The notes beneath the pieces were generated by a model. That model made no database searches, was not told the DNA's origin, and saw only the letters and a program-made list of their open reading frames with translations. The position numbers were made by a program, and so were the translations under genes. From positions 1-64,000 of the forward strand of contig DUNO01000054.1 in assembly GCA_012839295.1 (NCBI GenBank): a stretch of 64,000 bases of DNA, in the 5' to 3' direction. This document shows positions 41,006-49,914 of this stretch, piece by piece. Origin of the DNA: Clostridiales bacterium. Lineage in GTDB: Bacteria > Bacillota > Clostridia > Lachnospirales > Lachnospiraceae. Position 1 is the stretch's first letter, and each line of letters starts with the position of its first letter.

Positions 41006-41125
41006 TTATTATTACCAATATGCTACAATTATTTTCATAGAAATAACTCTTGTGTAAACATTTGTGAAAATTTAAAATTTACCAACCAATTAGGCCGGGA
41101 ACATGCGCCCGCCGGGCTCACAACA

Positions 41126-41156
41126 AAGCTGCACGGGAAATCCTTCCGCGCAGCTT
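41126..41156 (-). terminator. Terminator-like hairpin after the sugar permease operon
   Basis: AAGCTGCGCGG pairs with CCCGTGCAGCTT around an 8-nt loop, about 60 nt beyond the permease stop, followed by TGTTGTG. The T-tract is weak. Confidence 0.5.
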
Positions 41157-41218
41157 CATCTTTTTCCATCATGTAACTTCTATGCCAATACTCCCCATAT
41201 CAACCATAGTACATGTTT

Positions 41219-42238
41219 TTAACCCACTTTTACCTTCCTGGAAGCCAAAACACTCTGCAGGATTATGAAAAATGCCAACAAAACCGCAATTGTGATCTTC
41301 GTCCACCAGGAAGACAGGGTTCCCTGGAAGGTAATAAAGGTTTCAATGGTTCCTTTAATCAGGACACCAAGTAAGCTGCCAAAGACATTGCCGACACCTC
41401 CGGTTAACAGGGCACCTCCAATGACGGAGGAAGCGATCGCTTCCATCTCAAAGCCCTTAGCCTGCTCCACAAAGCCTGCACAGGTATTTAAGCTGAATAA
41501 AAAGCCCGCAAAGGTTCCTAATACCCCATTAATAGCATATACTTTCAGTTTGGTCCGGCGGATGTTGACCCCCATCATGAGTGCGGATTGTTCATTGCCT
41601 CCCACCGCGTAAACGGAACGTCCAAACTTCGTGTATTTTAGGACCACAAAGAACAGGACCAGGGTAAGCAATGCCAAAAGCACACTTGGATAGAGGTAGG
41701 GATAGACCATTACCCCCTTTCTGTTCATTGCCCCGCCAAAGGGAAAATATATCTTCGCATTTGCCCATTTTAAGAACAGCCCGTTTTTTATGCTGATCAT
41801 ATCGGTGCTGATTACCGCCGTCATACCTCTTGCGAAGAATAAGCCTGCCAGGGTTACAATAAAGGGCTGGATCTTCAGGTAGGCAATGAGCCAGCCTTGT
41901 ACCAAGCCGTACACCAGACCCACGGCCAATACAATGGCCAAGGCGGGAACAGCCCCCATTCCCTTGATTTCCATCATCCAGGCCAGAAGCATGCAGGTCA
42001 TGGCAATGACTGATCCAACGGAGATATCGATGCCTCCGGTGATAATCACCATCGTCATGCCCGTTGCCGCTACGATTAACCCCGCATTACTGATAAACAA
42101 ATTCAGAAACACCTGGAGCTTCCCAAAATTCTTATCCTGGAACACTACCATGCCGGCCAGGTACATCACAATGAAAAGACCGATTGTAATAAGCAAAAGG
42201 AATTGCTTGCTATCCATTTTTTTTATTCTGAAATTCAT
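41219..42238 (-). CDS. yjfF: Sugar ABC transporter permease, YjfF-like
   Basis: 339 residues with 8-10 hydrophobic segments and the RbsC-family EAA-like and GGIDISVGSVIAMT motifs. The C-terminal FQGTLSSWWTKI is shared with E. coli YjfF, one of the two permeases of the galactofuranose importer. The start overlaps the stop of the partner permease (TAATG). It is the last gene of a four-gene importer operon. The sugar itself cannot be read from sequence; galactofuranose is the family precedent. Confidence 0.82.
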   Translation of the reverse strand: MNFRIKKMDSKQFLLLITIGLFIVMYLAGMVVFQDKNFGKLQVFLNLFISNAGLIVAATGMTMVIITGGIDISVGSVIAMTCMLLAWMMEIKGMGAVPALAIVLAVGLVYGLVQGWLIAYLKIQPFIVTLAGLFFARGMTAVISTDMISIKNGLFLKWANAKIYFPFGGAMNRKGVMVYPYLYPSVLLALLTLVLFFVVLKYTKFGRSVYAVGGNEQSALMMGVNIRRTKLKVYAINGVLGTFAGFLFSLNTCAGFVEQAKGFEMEAIASSVIGGALLTGGVGNVFGSLLGVLIKGTIETFITFQGTLSSWWTKITIAVLLAFFIILQSVLASRKVKVG

Positions 42239-43302
42239 TATGCCACCTCTTTTCCGGTCTGTGTAACCTGGGATCTTCCTCTTAGGTTCCTAAGCATCCT
42301 CTTTAGCTCCGAGGATTGTAATGCAACGATAAGAATGACTACAATTGCCTTATAAACATACAGCTGGTCTGCCGAAACCTTCATCGCATACAGAGTGGTG
42401 GTCAGGGCCTGGATCGTGACGGCACCGATCACGCTGCCAAGCAGGGAGAATTTGCCGCCTCCCAGGCTGTTTCCGCCCAACGCCACCGCTAAAATAGCAT
42501 CCAATTCAATATTAAGTCCCGCATTATTGGCGTCGATGGAATAAACGCGGGATGTAATTATCATTCCTGCAATTCCGGAGCACAGCCCGCAGAAGGTATA
42601 GGTAAGGAATTTAATCATCGTAGAATTAAGGCCTACCAGCCTGGCGGCCCTGGAATTGATGCCGACAGTTTGGACATACAGCCCCAGTGCCGTCTTCTTA
42701 AGTAAAAGCATCGTTACCAGGATACAGAGGATTGCGACAAAAACAGGCGTCGGCAAGGGTATTCCCGGAATAAAGCCTCCCAGCTGTTTAAAATGGTCTA
42801 CCCTGAGATATAGGATCTGGCCTTTGGTAATCAATTGTGCAATTCCCCGGCCTGCCGTATACAGGATCAGGGTTGCAACCATCGGCTGGATCCTCATCTT
42901 AGCCACCAGAAAACCGTTCCAGGCTCCCAGCAAGGCTCCCACCCCGATTGCAGCAAGGACACCAAGAAGATAAGGTGCATGGTAAAAGTCCGTGCTGGTC
43001 TGTCCGCCGCCAAGGATAAAGATGGCTACCGCTCCTGATACAGCACTGACTGCTCCCACTGAAATGTCCGTTCCACCGGAGGCCGCCACAACCAGCGTCA
43101 TACCAATTGATAAGATCACCAGCTCGCTGGAGCGGTTAATGATGTCTACGATATAACCGTAGAACACTCCGTTTTTTATCGTTATTTCAAAGAAGCTGGG
43201 TGTTTTAATGATATTTACCAGCAATACAATCGCCAGACATAGAAGGGGGAGAAATAACCGGTATCCCGTTATTTTTATAATTACATTTTTAATCCTACTC
43301 AT
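42238..43302 (-). CDS. ytfT: Sugar ABC transporter permease, YtfT-like
   Basis: 354 residues, RbsC-family multi-spanning permease with GGTDISVGAVSAVSG and the SLGGGKFSLLGSVIGAV segment. It overlaps the ATPase gene upstream by 8 nt and the second permease downstream by 1 nt. With YjfF-like it forms the heteromeric membrane channel of the importer. Confidence 0.82.
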   Translation of the reverse strand: MSRIKNVIIKITGYRLFLPLLCLAIVLLVNIIKTPSFFEITIKNGVFYGYIVDIINRSSELVILSIGMTLVVAASGGTDISVGAVSAVSGAVAIFILGGGQTSTDFYHAPYLLGVLAAIGVGALLGAWNGFLVAKMRIQPMVATLILYTAGRGIAQLITKGQILYLRVDHFKQLGGFIPGIPLPTPVFVAILCILVTMLLLKKTALGLYVQTVGINSRAARLVGLNSTMIKFLTYTFCGLCSGIAGMIITSRVYSIDANNAGLNIELDAILAVALGGNSLGGGKFSLLGSVIGAVTIQALTTTLYAMKVSADQLYVYKAIVVILIVALQSSELKRMLRNLRGRSQVTQTGKEVA

Positions 43303-44824
43303 TTACAGCACCTCCCGCGATTGCCCTCATAATGCTATCCTGACCCAATTGCTCCTCCTGAAGCTCGCCTACCATGCACCTGTCACGCAGCACCACCATT
43401 CTGCTGCAGGTCCGGAGCATTTCTTCAATTTCTGAGGATATGAACATGACTGCCATCCCCTCCTGCGCCAGCTGGACCACAAGCTTCTGGATCTCTGCCT
43501 TGGTACCGACATCAATGCCCCTGGTCGGTTCATCCAGTATTAGGAAGTCCGGATTATTCAACAGCCACCTTCCCAGGATTACCTTCTGCTGGTTTCCTCC
43601 GCTCAGCTGCCTGATAGGAACCTCACGGTCTGAGGTTTTTATTTTTAAAAGCCCAATATATTTGTCAGTAAATTCTTCCTGTTCCTTCCTGCTAAGTAAC
43701 CGGAACATGCCCCGTTTTGCCTGGAGGGCGATAATGATATTCTCCCGCACCGAGAGGTCTGCAATGATCCCCTCTTCCTTCCTATTCTCAGGCAAATATC
43801 CCATTCCGGCCTTCATGGCATCAATCGGCGCCCCAAACAGCACCTTTTTTCCCTTTACCTGCAATTCACCTGTATCCGCCCGGTCCGCACCATAGATCGT
43901 CCGTGCCAGCTCGGAACGCCCGGATCCCAATAAACCGGTCAATCCGATTACTTCGCCCTTATGTATATCCAGGTCAAAGGGCTTAATTGTTCCGCTGTGG
44001 CTCAGCTGCTTCGCCGAAATCAGCACTTCGCCGGAAGCGGCGGCCTGATTCCCACTGCTCTTTTTAATCGATGCCAGATCATCAAAATCCTTGCCCATCA
44101 TCTTGGCAACCAACTGGACCCTGGGCAGCTTCCCTACCTCGAATTCTCCTACCAGACTGCCATTGCGAAGTACCGTGATCCTGTCGCAGACCTCATATAC
44201 CTGCTCCAGGAAATGGGTGACAAAGATTATTCCGACTCCCTTTGACTTCAGATGCCTCATCAGCTGAAATAATTTTTCCACCTCGTTATCATCGAGAGAG
44301 GAGGTCGGCTCATCAAGGATCAGGACCCTTGCCGACATATCAACAGCCCTTGCAATCGCTATCATCTGCTGAATTGCCAGGGAGTAGTTCTCCAGTGCCA
44401 TTGCAACATCTATATCGATATCCAAATTCATAAGAAGTTCTTTGGATTTTTTATTCATTGTTTTCCAGTCAATCATACCCCTTTTCATCGGTTCCCTGCC
44501 AATAAACAGGTTTTCTGCCACCGTAAGGTTCGGGCATAGATTCACTTCCTGATACACGGTACTGATCCCATTTTCCTGCGCTTCGTGGGGGGATTTATTA
44601 ATGATTGGTTCCTTTTTATCGATTACCCTGATCTCACCGGCTTCAAATTCCTCAACACCGGTAAGCACCTTTATTAGCGTAGATTTACCGGCACCATTTT
44701 CGCCCATTAATGCATGTATTTCCCCTGCACGCAGCGTAAAGTCTACATTTGACAGGGCAACCACGCCGGGGAAATTTTTGCTGATATGCCTCATCGTCAA
44801 TACAACCTTATTTTCACATTCCAT
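43295..44824 (-). CDS. ytfR: Sugar ABC transporter ATP-binding protein, YtfR/RbsA-like
   Basis: 509 residues with two ABC domains. The first has Walker A GENGAGKSTL (about residue 39), a signature-like NYSLAIQQMIAIARA and Walker B VLILDEPTSSL. The second has an atypical P-loop GLLGSGRSELART (Lys replaced by Arg, typical of this family), signature LSGGNQQKVILGRWL and Walker B FLILDEPTRGID. It energises import. Expression from the binding-protein promoter would have to cross a hairpin and a 36-bp repeat array that lie upstream of it. Confidence 0.9.
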   Translation of the reverse strand: MECENKVVLTMRHISKNFPGVVALSNVDFTLRAGEIHALMGENGAGKSTLIKVLTGVEEFEAGEIRVIDKKEPIINKSPHEAQENGISTVYQEVNLCPNLTVAENLFIGREPMKRGMIDWKTMNKKSKELLMNLDIDIDVAMALENYSLAIQQMIAIARAVDMSARVLILDEPTSSLDDNEVEKLFQLMRHLKSKGVGIIFVTHFLEQVYEVCDRITVLRNGSLVGEFEVGKLPRVQLVAKMMGKDFDDLASIKKSSGNQAAASGEVLISAKQLSHSGTIKPFDLDIHKGEVIGLTGLLGSGRSELARTIYGADRADTGELQVKGKKVLFGAPIDAMKAGMGYLPENRKEEGIIADLSVRENIIIALQAKRGMFRLLSRKEQEEFTDKYIGLLKIKTSDREVPIRQLSGGNQQKVILGRWLLNNPDFLILDEPTRGIDVGTKAEIQKLVVQLAQEGMAVMFISSEIEEMLRTCSRMVVLRDRCMVGELQEEQLGQDSIMRAIAGGAVNE

Positions 44825-44880
44825 GTGGACTCCATCCTTTCACTGACCTTTCTTATCCGGGGCAAGCCGAAGCAGTAAAC

Positions 44881-45096
44881 CGCTCCAATAAAGCTGCTTT
44901 ATTTGCCATAAACAAACTGCTGCAATAAGCTGATTGCCTTGTCATGAACAAACTGCTGCAATAAGCCGATTGCCTTGTCATGAACAAACTGCTGTAATAA
45001 GCTGATTGCCTTGCCATGAACAAACTGCAACAATAAGCCGATTGCCTTGCCATGAACAAACTGCTACAATAAACTGATCCCTTGCCATGAATAAGA
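44881..45096. repeat. Six tandem 36-bp repeats between binding-protein and ATPase genes
   Basis: Units start at 44881 (degenerate), 44917, 44953, 44989, 45025 and 45061 (diverged at its end), with consensus CTGCTGCAATAAGC(T/C)GAT then TGCCTTG(T/C)CATGAACAAA. There are no spacers between units and no adjacent cas genes, so it is not a CRISPR. A 12-residue repeat can be read on the minus strand but without a ribosome-binding site. Possible roles are an mRNA stability or decay signal, or a replication-slippage array. Confidence 0.85.
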
Positions 45097-45097
45097 A

Positions 45098-45153
45098 TGG
45101 GTGTGTACGCGGGGTTTTATGTATGCTCATTAAGCCCCAGCGTAACACACCCA
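45098..45153 (-). terminator. Hairpin after the sugar-binding-protein gene
   Basis: TGGGTGTGTTACGCTGGGG pairs with CCCCGCGTACACACCCA around a roughly 20-nt loop, 22 nt after the stop, followed by TTCTTATTC. Such hairpins let the binding protein be made in excess over the membrane parts of an importer. Confidence 0.6.
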
Positions 45154-45175
45154 TAAACCATACTTATCCGTTAAA

Positions 45176-46243
45176 TTAATATGCGCGTGTAGGTTTAATC
45201 TCTGCTGCTGTTTCAGCCGGGAATACGCCCTCATCTACATATTGAAGCTTATCCACTGTTTCGCCAGCCTCCAGCTTCTGGATAATCTCAGCCACACGTG
45301 GTCCGTGTAAAGGATTGCATTCAATTGATACGTTCATATCCCCTGCGATCATTGCGTCAAAGGCTGCTGCCACTGCGTCAAAGGATACAATGATGATGTC
45401 TCCGTCCGGCCCGCAGGTCTTACCGGCTGCCTTGATCGCATCGATGGCACCAAATGCCATATTATCATTCTCAGCAATTACAACATCAATATCATCATAG
45501 GATTTTAAGAAGGACTCCATAACCTCCTGTCCTCTGGACTGGGTGAATTCACCGGTCTGCTTCTCCAGCATGGTCCAGTTTGGATATGCTGCCATCTTCT
45601 CAGCAAAGCCGTCGGTACGTCCGATTTGGGCGGAGGATCCGATGGTGCCCTGCAGGGTTACGATATTAATCTGCTCATCTGCCCTGCCCTTGCTCTCCAA
45701 ATAATCTGCCAGCCATTCTACTGCATTATAGCCTTCCTGCAAGAAGTTTGAGCCAACCCATGCGGTGAACAGGCTGTCATCCGATACATCAATCATACGG
45801 TCTACGATAATAACCGGGATACCAGCTTCCTTAGCTTCCTGTAACACCGTATCCCAACCGGTCTCTGTAACCGGCGCTATCACAATATAATCTACGTCCT
45901 GCTGGATAAAATTACGGACTGCCTTAATCTGGTTCTCCTGCTTCTGCTGGGCATCATCAAAAATCAGCTGGTATCCGTTCCCCTCCACGAAGGTTGCTTT
46001 CATTGATTCCGTATTAGCGGTACGCCAGTCAGATTCAGCGCCAACCTGTGAGAAGCCTACTACTACCAGTCCATCACCTGCCGCATCTGCTCCATCCGTT
46101 GTACCGGAAGCTTCCCCGCCGCTTTCCTTGCTCCCTCCTGTGTCCTGGCCCACTGTACTCTTTGTACCATTACCGCAGGCTGCCAGGGAAATTACCAGCA
46201 TAATTACGGCAAGCAATGCAACTAACCTTTTAAAACTCTTCAT
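45176..46243 (-). CDS. ytfQ: Sugar-binding lipoprotein of the ABC importer, YtfQ-like
   Basis: 355 residues from an ATG with AGGAGG 9 nt upstream (longer readings have none). Lipoprotein signal with lipobox LAAC, a Gly/Ser-rich linker, then a type I periplasmic-binding fold. GFSQVGAESDWR, QQKQENQIKAVRNF and IAPVTETGWD closely follow E. coli YtfQ, the galactofuranose-binding protein. It is the first gene of the importer operon and lies downstream of a YesM/YesN two-component system that probably controls it. Confidence 0.85.
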   Translation of the reverse strand: MKSFKRLVALLAVIMLVISLAACGNGTKSTVGQDTGGSKESGGEASGTTDGADAAGDGLVVVGFSQVGAESDWRTANTESMKATFVEGNGYQLIFDDAQQKQENQIKAVRNFIQQDVDYIVIAPVTETGWDTVLQEAKEAGIPVIIVDRMIDVSDDSLFTAWVGSNFLQEGYNAVEWLADYLESKGRADEQINIVTLQGTIGSSAQIGRTDGFAEKMAAYPNWTMLEKQTGEFTQSRGQEVMESFLKSYDDIDVVIAENDNMAFGAIDAIKAAGKTCGPDGDIIIVSFDAVAAAFDAMIAGDMNVSIECNPLHGPRVAEIIQKLEAGETVDKLQYVDEGVFPAETAAEIKPTRAY

Positions 46244-46489
46244 AATCCATATCCTCCTAAAATATTTTTTTGGTGCATATGCATACAAGCGTATACAGGC
46301 ACCTGCTATGCCTGCAAGCAGCTGCAGGGGCTTGTATCCTGTACCTTCTGCGATTGCTGTTTGCGTAATCATCATATAAAATTTTTATTTTCCAAACAAT
46401 GCAGATTCTATGGAATATAGTTCAAATTTTTATTTCCGGTACTCTGGGATTACATTATTTTTTTGCAGGGGTTTATTTTTTATAGGTGC

Positions 46490-48001
46490 CTATATTTTCA
46501 CAGGCACAGGGCCGGATATCCCCGGGCGGGAATTGGCCTGGGGCTGCTCCAAATAGGGCAGGCACACCTCCACCAGGGTTCCTTCCCCATATCGGCTTTG
46601 GAGCCTTAAGCCATATTCCTCCCCGAACTTTAGCTGGATCCGCTCATTTACATTATACAGTCCATAGAAATCATTTTTTGTGCTTTTCTTATTGTTCATG
46701 CCCTCGATGACCTCCTTCAGCCGCCCTTCATCCATGCCGATGCCATTATCCTCAACGGTCAGGATACATTTCCCGTCCTCAAGCCTGCCCCTCACAATAA
46801 TCCTTCCCTTGCCCCTTTTATTTTTGGTTCCGTGGTAGAGTGCATTTTCGATCAGGGGCTGGAGGGTTATTTTAGGGATCAGGCAGTTATTGATGCTATC
46901 GGGGATATGTACTTCATAGTCCAGGATATCCTGGTAGCGCACCTGCTGTATTTTAAGATAACAGGTAAAGTGCTGGGTTTCTTCCTGGACCGTGATAATA
47001 TCCTTCCCCTGGTTTAAGGAGGACCTGAAAAAACCGGAAAGAGCCCCGACGGTCGCCACTACGTCTTTTTGCCTTCCGGCTTCTGCCAGCCATACGATGG
47101 TGTCCAGGGTATTATATAGGAAATGGGGGTTAATCTGGATCTGCAGCAGCTCCAGCTCCGCTTCCCTTAGATTTTTCTGTTCTATTTTTACCTCTTCAAA
47201 TAAATCGCTGATCCGCTGTATCATAAGGTTCAACGAATCACTTAAGCTCTTAACCTCCGCCCCGTTCTTGATCCGGGAACGTACCGTAAGGTCCCCCTTG
47301 GAAACCTGCTCCGTAACCCTCCCCAGGTATCTTATGGGCTTGATAATGCTCCGTGGGATGGCATAGGAAATCACCGCAGTGATCCCCAGCAGGATTGCCA
47401 TCAGCAGTACGCTTCCCCTGATCATCTGTAAAAAGGCCTGGTTCATCTCATTGCGGTAGTTTTCAATTTCCTTTGTTTCATAATACAGATATTCCAGTAT
47501 CGTATCCTGGATCAGGGAGGTAACCACCTGGACGTCATTTTCCCAGATCTTCATATTCTTGCCGTACATATTCCCGACCTCTACATTTTTCCGTATCATC
47601 TCTGAATATTTTTCCAGGTTATTCAGGTATTTTTCGATCAGGGCAATGCGGGGGCGGGTATTTTTGGTGTATTTGGTTCCCTTGCTGTCCTTAATTTTCC
47701 GGATAATTGCCTTGGCTTCTTCAATCTCACTGATGGGGTCAGCCTCCTCATAGGTCTGGCTTCCAATAATGATAAAATATACCTTATCGTCAAACTCCTT
47801 CTTGAAATCAAGGCTAAAGGCGCTGGCCGCTGAAGTATTGTAGACCAGCTTATCATACCGGTTATTGTAATCAGCCAGATACACAACCCACAGGGCTGCG
47901 AAAATCAGGATCGGGATCACCATGACAAAATAAGAAAGCCGTATCTTGGTTGCCAGGCTGGAGTCCAGATAAATTCTTTTCAGTTTTTTCCTTAGCTTCA
48001 C
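46490..48001 (-). CDS. YesM/LytS-type sensor histidine kinase
   Basis: 503 residues from a GTG that overlaps the regulator stop (GTGA). Two membrane spans (about 22-44 and 195-217) flank an extracytoplasmic helical domain. HAMP (about 218-270) is followed by the His_kinase motif LLQIQINPHFLYNTLDTIVWLA with the phospho-His, and a GHKL ATPase part (LIENALYHG, DNGIGM, GLYNVNERI). YesM-type kinases usually sense sugars or polysaccharide breakdown and pair with AraC-type regulators. The neighbouring importer is the likely target. Confidence 0.92.
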   Translation of the reverse strand: MKLRKKLKRIYLDSSLATKIRLSYFVMVIPILIFAALWVVYLADYNNRYDKLVYNTSAASAFSLDFKKEFDDKVYFIIIGSQTYEEADPISEIEEAKAIIRKIKDSKGTKYTKNTRPRIALIEKYLNNLEKYSEMIRKNVEVGNMYGKNMKIWENDVQVVTSLIQDTILEYLYYETKEIENYRNEMNQAFLQMIRGSVLLMAILLGITAVISYAIPRSIIKPIRYLGRVTEQVSKGDLTVRSRIKNGAEVKSLSDSLNLMIQRISDLFEEVKIEQKNLREAELELLQIQINPHFLYNTLDTIVWLAEAGRQKDVVATVGALSGFFRSSLNQGKDIITVQEETQHFTCYLKIQQVRYQDILDYEVHIPDSINNCLIPKITLQPLIENALYHGTKNKRGKGRIIVRGRLEDGKCILTVEDNGIGMDEGRLKEVIEGMNNKKSTKNDFYGLYNVNERIQLKFGEEYGLRLQSRYGEGTLVEVCLPYLEQPQANSRPGISGPVPVKI

Positions 48002-49638
48002 GAAGGCTCCTCCTCACCGCGGCTTTTACTTGTCCTAAATTGCAATGGGGTACACCCCTGGGTCTTTTTGAACAAATAAGAAAAATAATGGGGATCCTTA
48101 TATCCTACCAGGGTACCAATCTCGCTGCTGCGTTTATTGGTGCAGACCAAAAGCTCCTTCGCCTTATCCATCCGGAGGTCCGTCAGGTATTTTACAAAGG
48201 TCTGTCCCGTCTCCTGGCTGAATACGGAGCTTAGGTAGCTTGGGCTGATATTAACATAGGAGGCCGCTGAATTCAGCGACAGCTCCTCCGCCTGGTAGTT
48301 CTTATGGATGTACTCCTTGGTTTCCTCCACGATATTGCTGAATTTCCTGGTCGCCGCTTCATTCCGGCAGGTAATTGCCCGGGTAAACAGCTCCTTAATG
48401 CAGGAAATAGTTTTATCATAATCCGCCACGATATGGTTCATCTGCTGGGGAGCCTGGAACAGCTCCTCCGTTTTAACGCAATTGTCCTTTCCCAGCCTTT
48501 CGATGAATTTCACCGCGATAAAATACATGTCCATTAAAATATATTGCCGGAAAATCAGCGATTTTTTAGCCGCCTTCCCGTAATTCCCCAGATATTCCTC
48601 AACAAAATAATTTACTTCCCCCAGCTCCCCATTCCTGAGGAATTTTTCAGCCGCCTCCTTATCCAGATACTGGGTATCGACCATATCTGCCCAGGGATTG
48701 TCCTCCTGGTGCTTTAAGCCATTCATTTTTTCAGCCTCGAAAAATTGGCTCTGGTTTGCAATAAACCGGTAAGCAAATGCCCTGCTGGCCTCCTCAAAGG
48801 ACAGATAAAGCTCACTCAGCCGGTTAACACAGCTGCCAATCCCCCCAAAATAGGTTAAATTCCCGTACTTGCAGATGAGCTGCTCCAGCTCTGCTATGTA
48901 AATGTCCTGTTGGCGCTTAAGCTCCTTCATGGTGTCCGCCTTCAGGATAATTGCATAGCCCTCAAGGCTGCGGTCAAACCACAGGATATCATGCTCTTCA
49001 AAATATGCTGCCAGCTCCTCCGACAGGCTCACCAGGGTTTTTGAAAAATATCCATCCCTATGGTTTTTGCTGGTAGCCTTAAACAGGATGATATTATAAT
49101 AGCCGGCATATAAATTGATGCCGAGCTGTCTGCCCTTATCAAGGATATCCGAGAGGGAAAGGCTGCTATTGATCATCTCATGGAAGAAGTTGCGCTTACC
49201 CTGCACCTCATTTTCCTGCATCTCCCTTCGGAATTTCATGAGATTTTCCTTCTCCTCCCTTTCCGCCATAATCTTCTGGGCTACCCTTTTAACAGCCTTT
49301 AACAGCTCCTCCGCATTGATGGGCTTTAACAGATAGTCCTCAATCCCGATATTAATGGCCTCTTTTGCGTACTCAAATTCACCATAGCCGCTCAGGATGA
49401 TAATCTTCACCTCAGGGTCATCCCTTTTTACCAGCCTGCTCAGCTCCAGCCCGTTCATAAAGGGCATCTTAATATCCGTAATAATGATATCCGGTTTTTT
49501 CTGGCGGATCTGGTTAATTGCCAGCTCCCCATCGCTGGCCTCCCCGCAAAAAATAAAACCATGCTCGCTCCATGCAATATTATTTTTAATTCCTTCTCTT
49601 ACAACAACTTCATCCTCAACCAGAAATACTTTTAGCAT
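47998..49638 (-). CDS. YesN-type AraC-family response regulator
   Basis: 546 residues from the ATG of MLKVFLVEDEVVVREG with AAAGGGG upstream. A receiver domain with Asp in DIIITDIKMPFMNG and Lys in YLLKPINAEEL, a long helical linker domain, and two AraC-type helix-turn-helix motifs at the C-terminus (SLNSAASYVNISPSYLSSVF; SEIGTLVGYKDPHYFSYLFKK). Partner of the YesM-type kinase encoded by the overlapping next gene. It probably activates the ytfQ-like promoter about 3 kb downstream. Confidence 0.93.
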   Translation of the reverse strand: MLKVFLVEDEVVVREGIKNNIAWSEHGFIFCGEASDGELAINQIRQKKPDIIITDIKMPFMNGLELSRLVKRDDPEVKIIILSGYGEFEYAKEAINIGIEDYLLKPINAEELLKAVKRVAQKIMAEREEKENLMKFRREMQENEVQGKRNFFHEMINSSLSLSDILDKGRQLGINLYAGYYNIILFKATSKNHRDGYFSKTLVSLSEELAAYFEEHDILWFDRSLEGYAIILKADTMKELKRQQDIYIAELEQLICKYGNLTYFGGIGSCVNRLSELYLSFEEASRAFAYRFIANQSQFFEAEKMNGLKHQEDNPWADMVDTQYLDKEAAEKFLRNGELGEVNYFVEEYLGNYGKAAKKSLIFRQYILMDMYFIAVKFIERLGKDNCVKTEELFQAPQQMNHIVADYDKTISCIKELFTRAITCRNEAATRKFSNIVEETKEYIHKNYQAEELSLNSAASYVNISPSYLSSVFSQETGQTFVKYLTDLRMDKAKELLVCTNKRSSEIGTLVGYKDPHYFSYLFKKTQGCTPLQFRTSKSRGEEEPS

Positions 49639-49692
49639 CCTGTTTACCCCTTTGTGAATCGCTCTATGATTTCTATATTTTATCATTTCCAT

Positions 49693-49850
49693 ACCTTAAA
49701 AAAAATACAATATTACCTGAACTTTACTTTTTTTTCATGTAAATCAAAAGTTATTGAAATAAATCACTTTCCCTGGTTTGTTTTTTTTAGGTTTTATTTC
49801 ATTTTTTTATGGTCAGGTGTTATTTTTTATATTTTTTATAAAATAGATAA
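49693..49850. other. AT-rich spacer before the two-component system
   Basis: A very AT-rich stretch with runs of T and A. A weak extended -10 (TGATAAAAT on the minus strand) lies about 45 nt before the regulator start. No gene is seen. Confidence 0.35.
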
Positions 49851-49890
49851 AAGCTGCTCCGTCACTTAATTCCATGTGGCGAAACAGCTT
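49851..49890 (-). terminator. Intrinsic terminator of the MATE gene
   Basis: AAGCTG..TCGCCAC pairs with GTG.CGGAGCAGCTT, followed on the transcript by TTTATCTATTTTAT, about 25 nt after the stop. Confidence 0.75.
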
Positions 49891-49914
49891 CTATCAATAA
49901 TCCTTAATTTAATA

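Noticed and set aside
44853-45059. Minus-strand gene of 68 codons with 12-residue repeats across the 36-bp array
   Set aside because: No ribosome-binding site; the frame follows from a unit length divisible by three, and no folded or secreted pattern is seen.
44881-45096. CRISPR array
   Set aside because: The unit length of 36 bp fits, but units abut without spacers and there are no cas genes nearby.
46295-46325. Catabolite-repression (cre) site upstream of the sugar-binding-protein gene
   Set aside because: TGTATACGCTTGTA matches only part of the consensus and lacks the conserved C in the right half.
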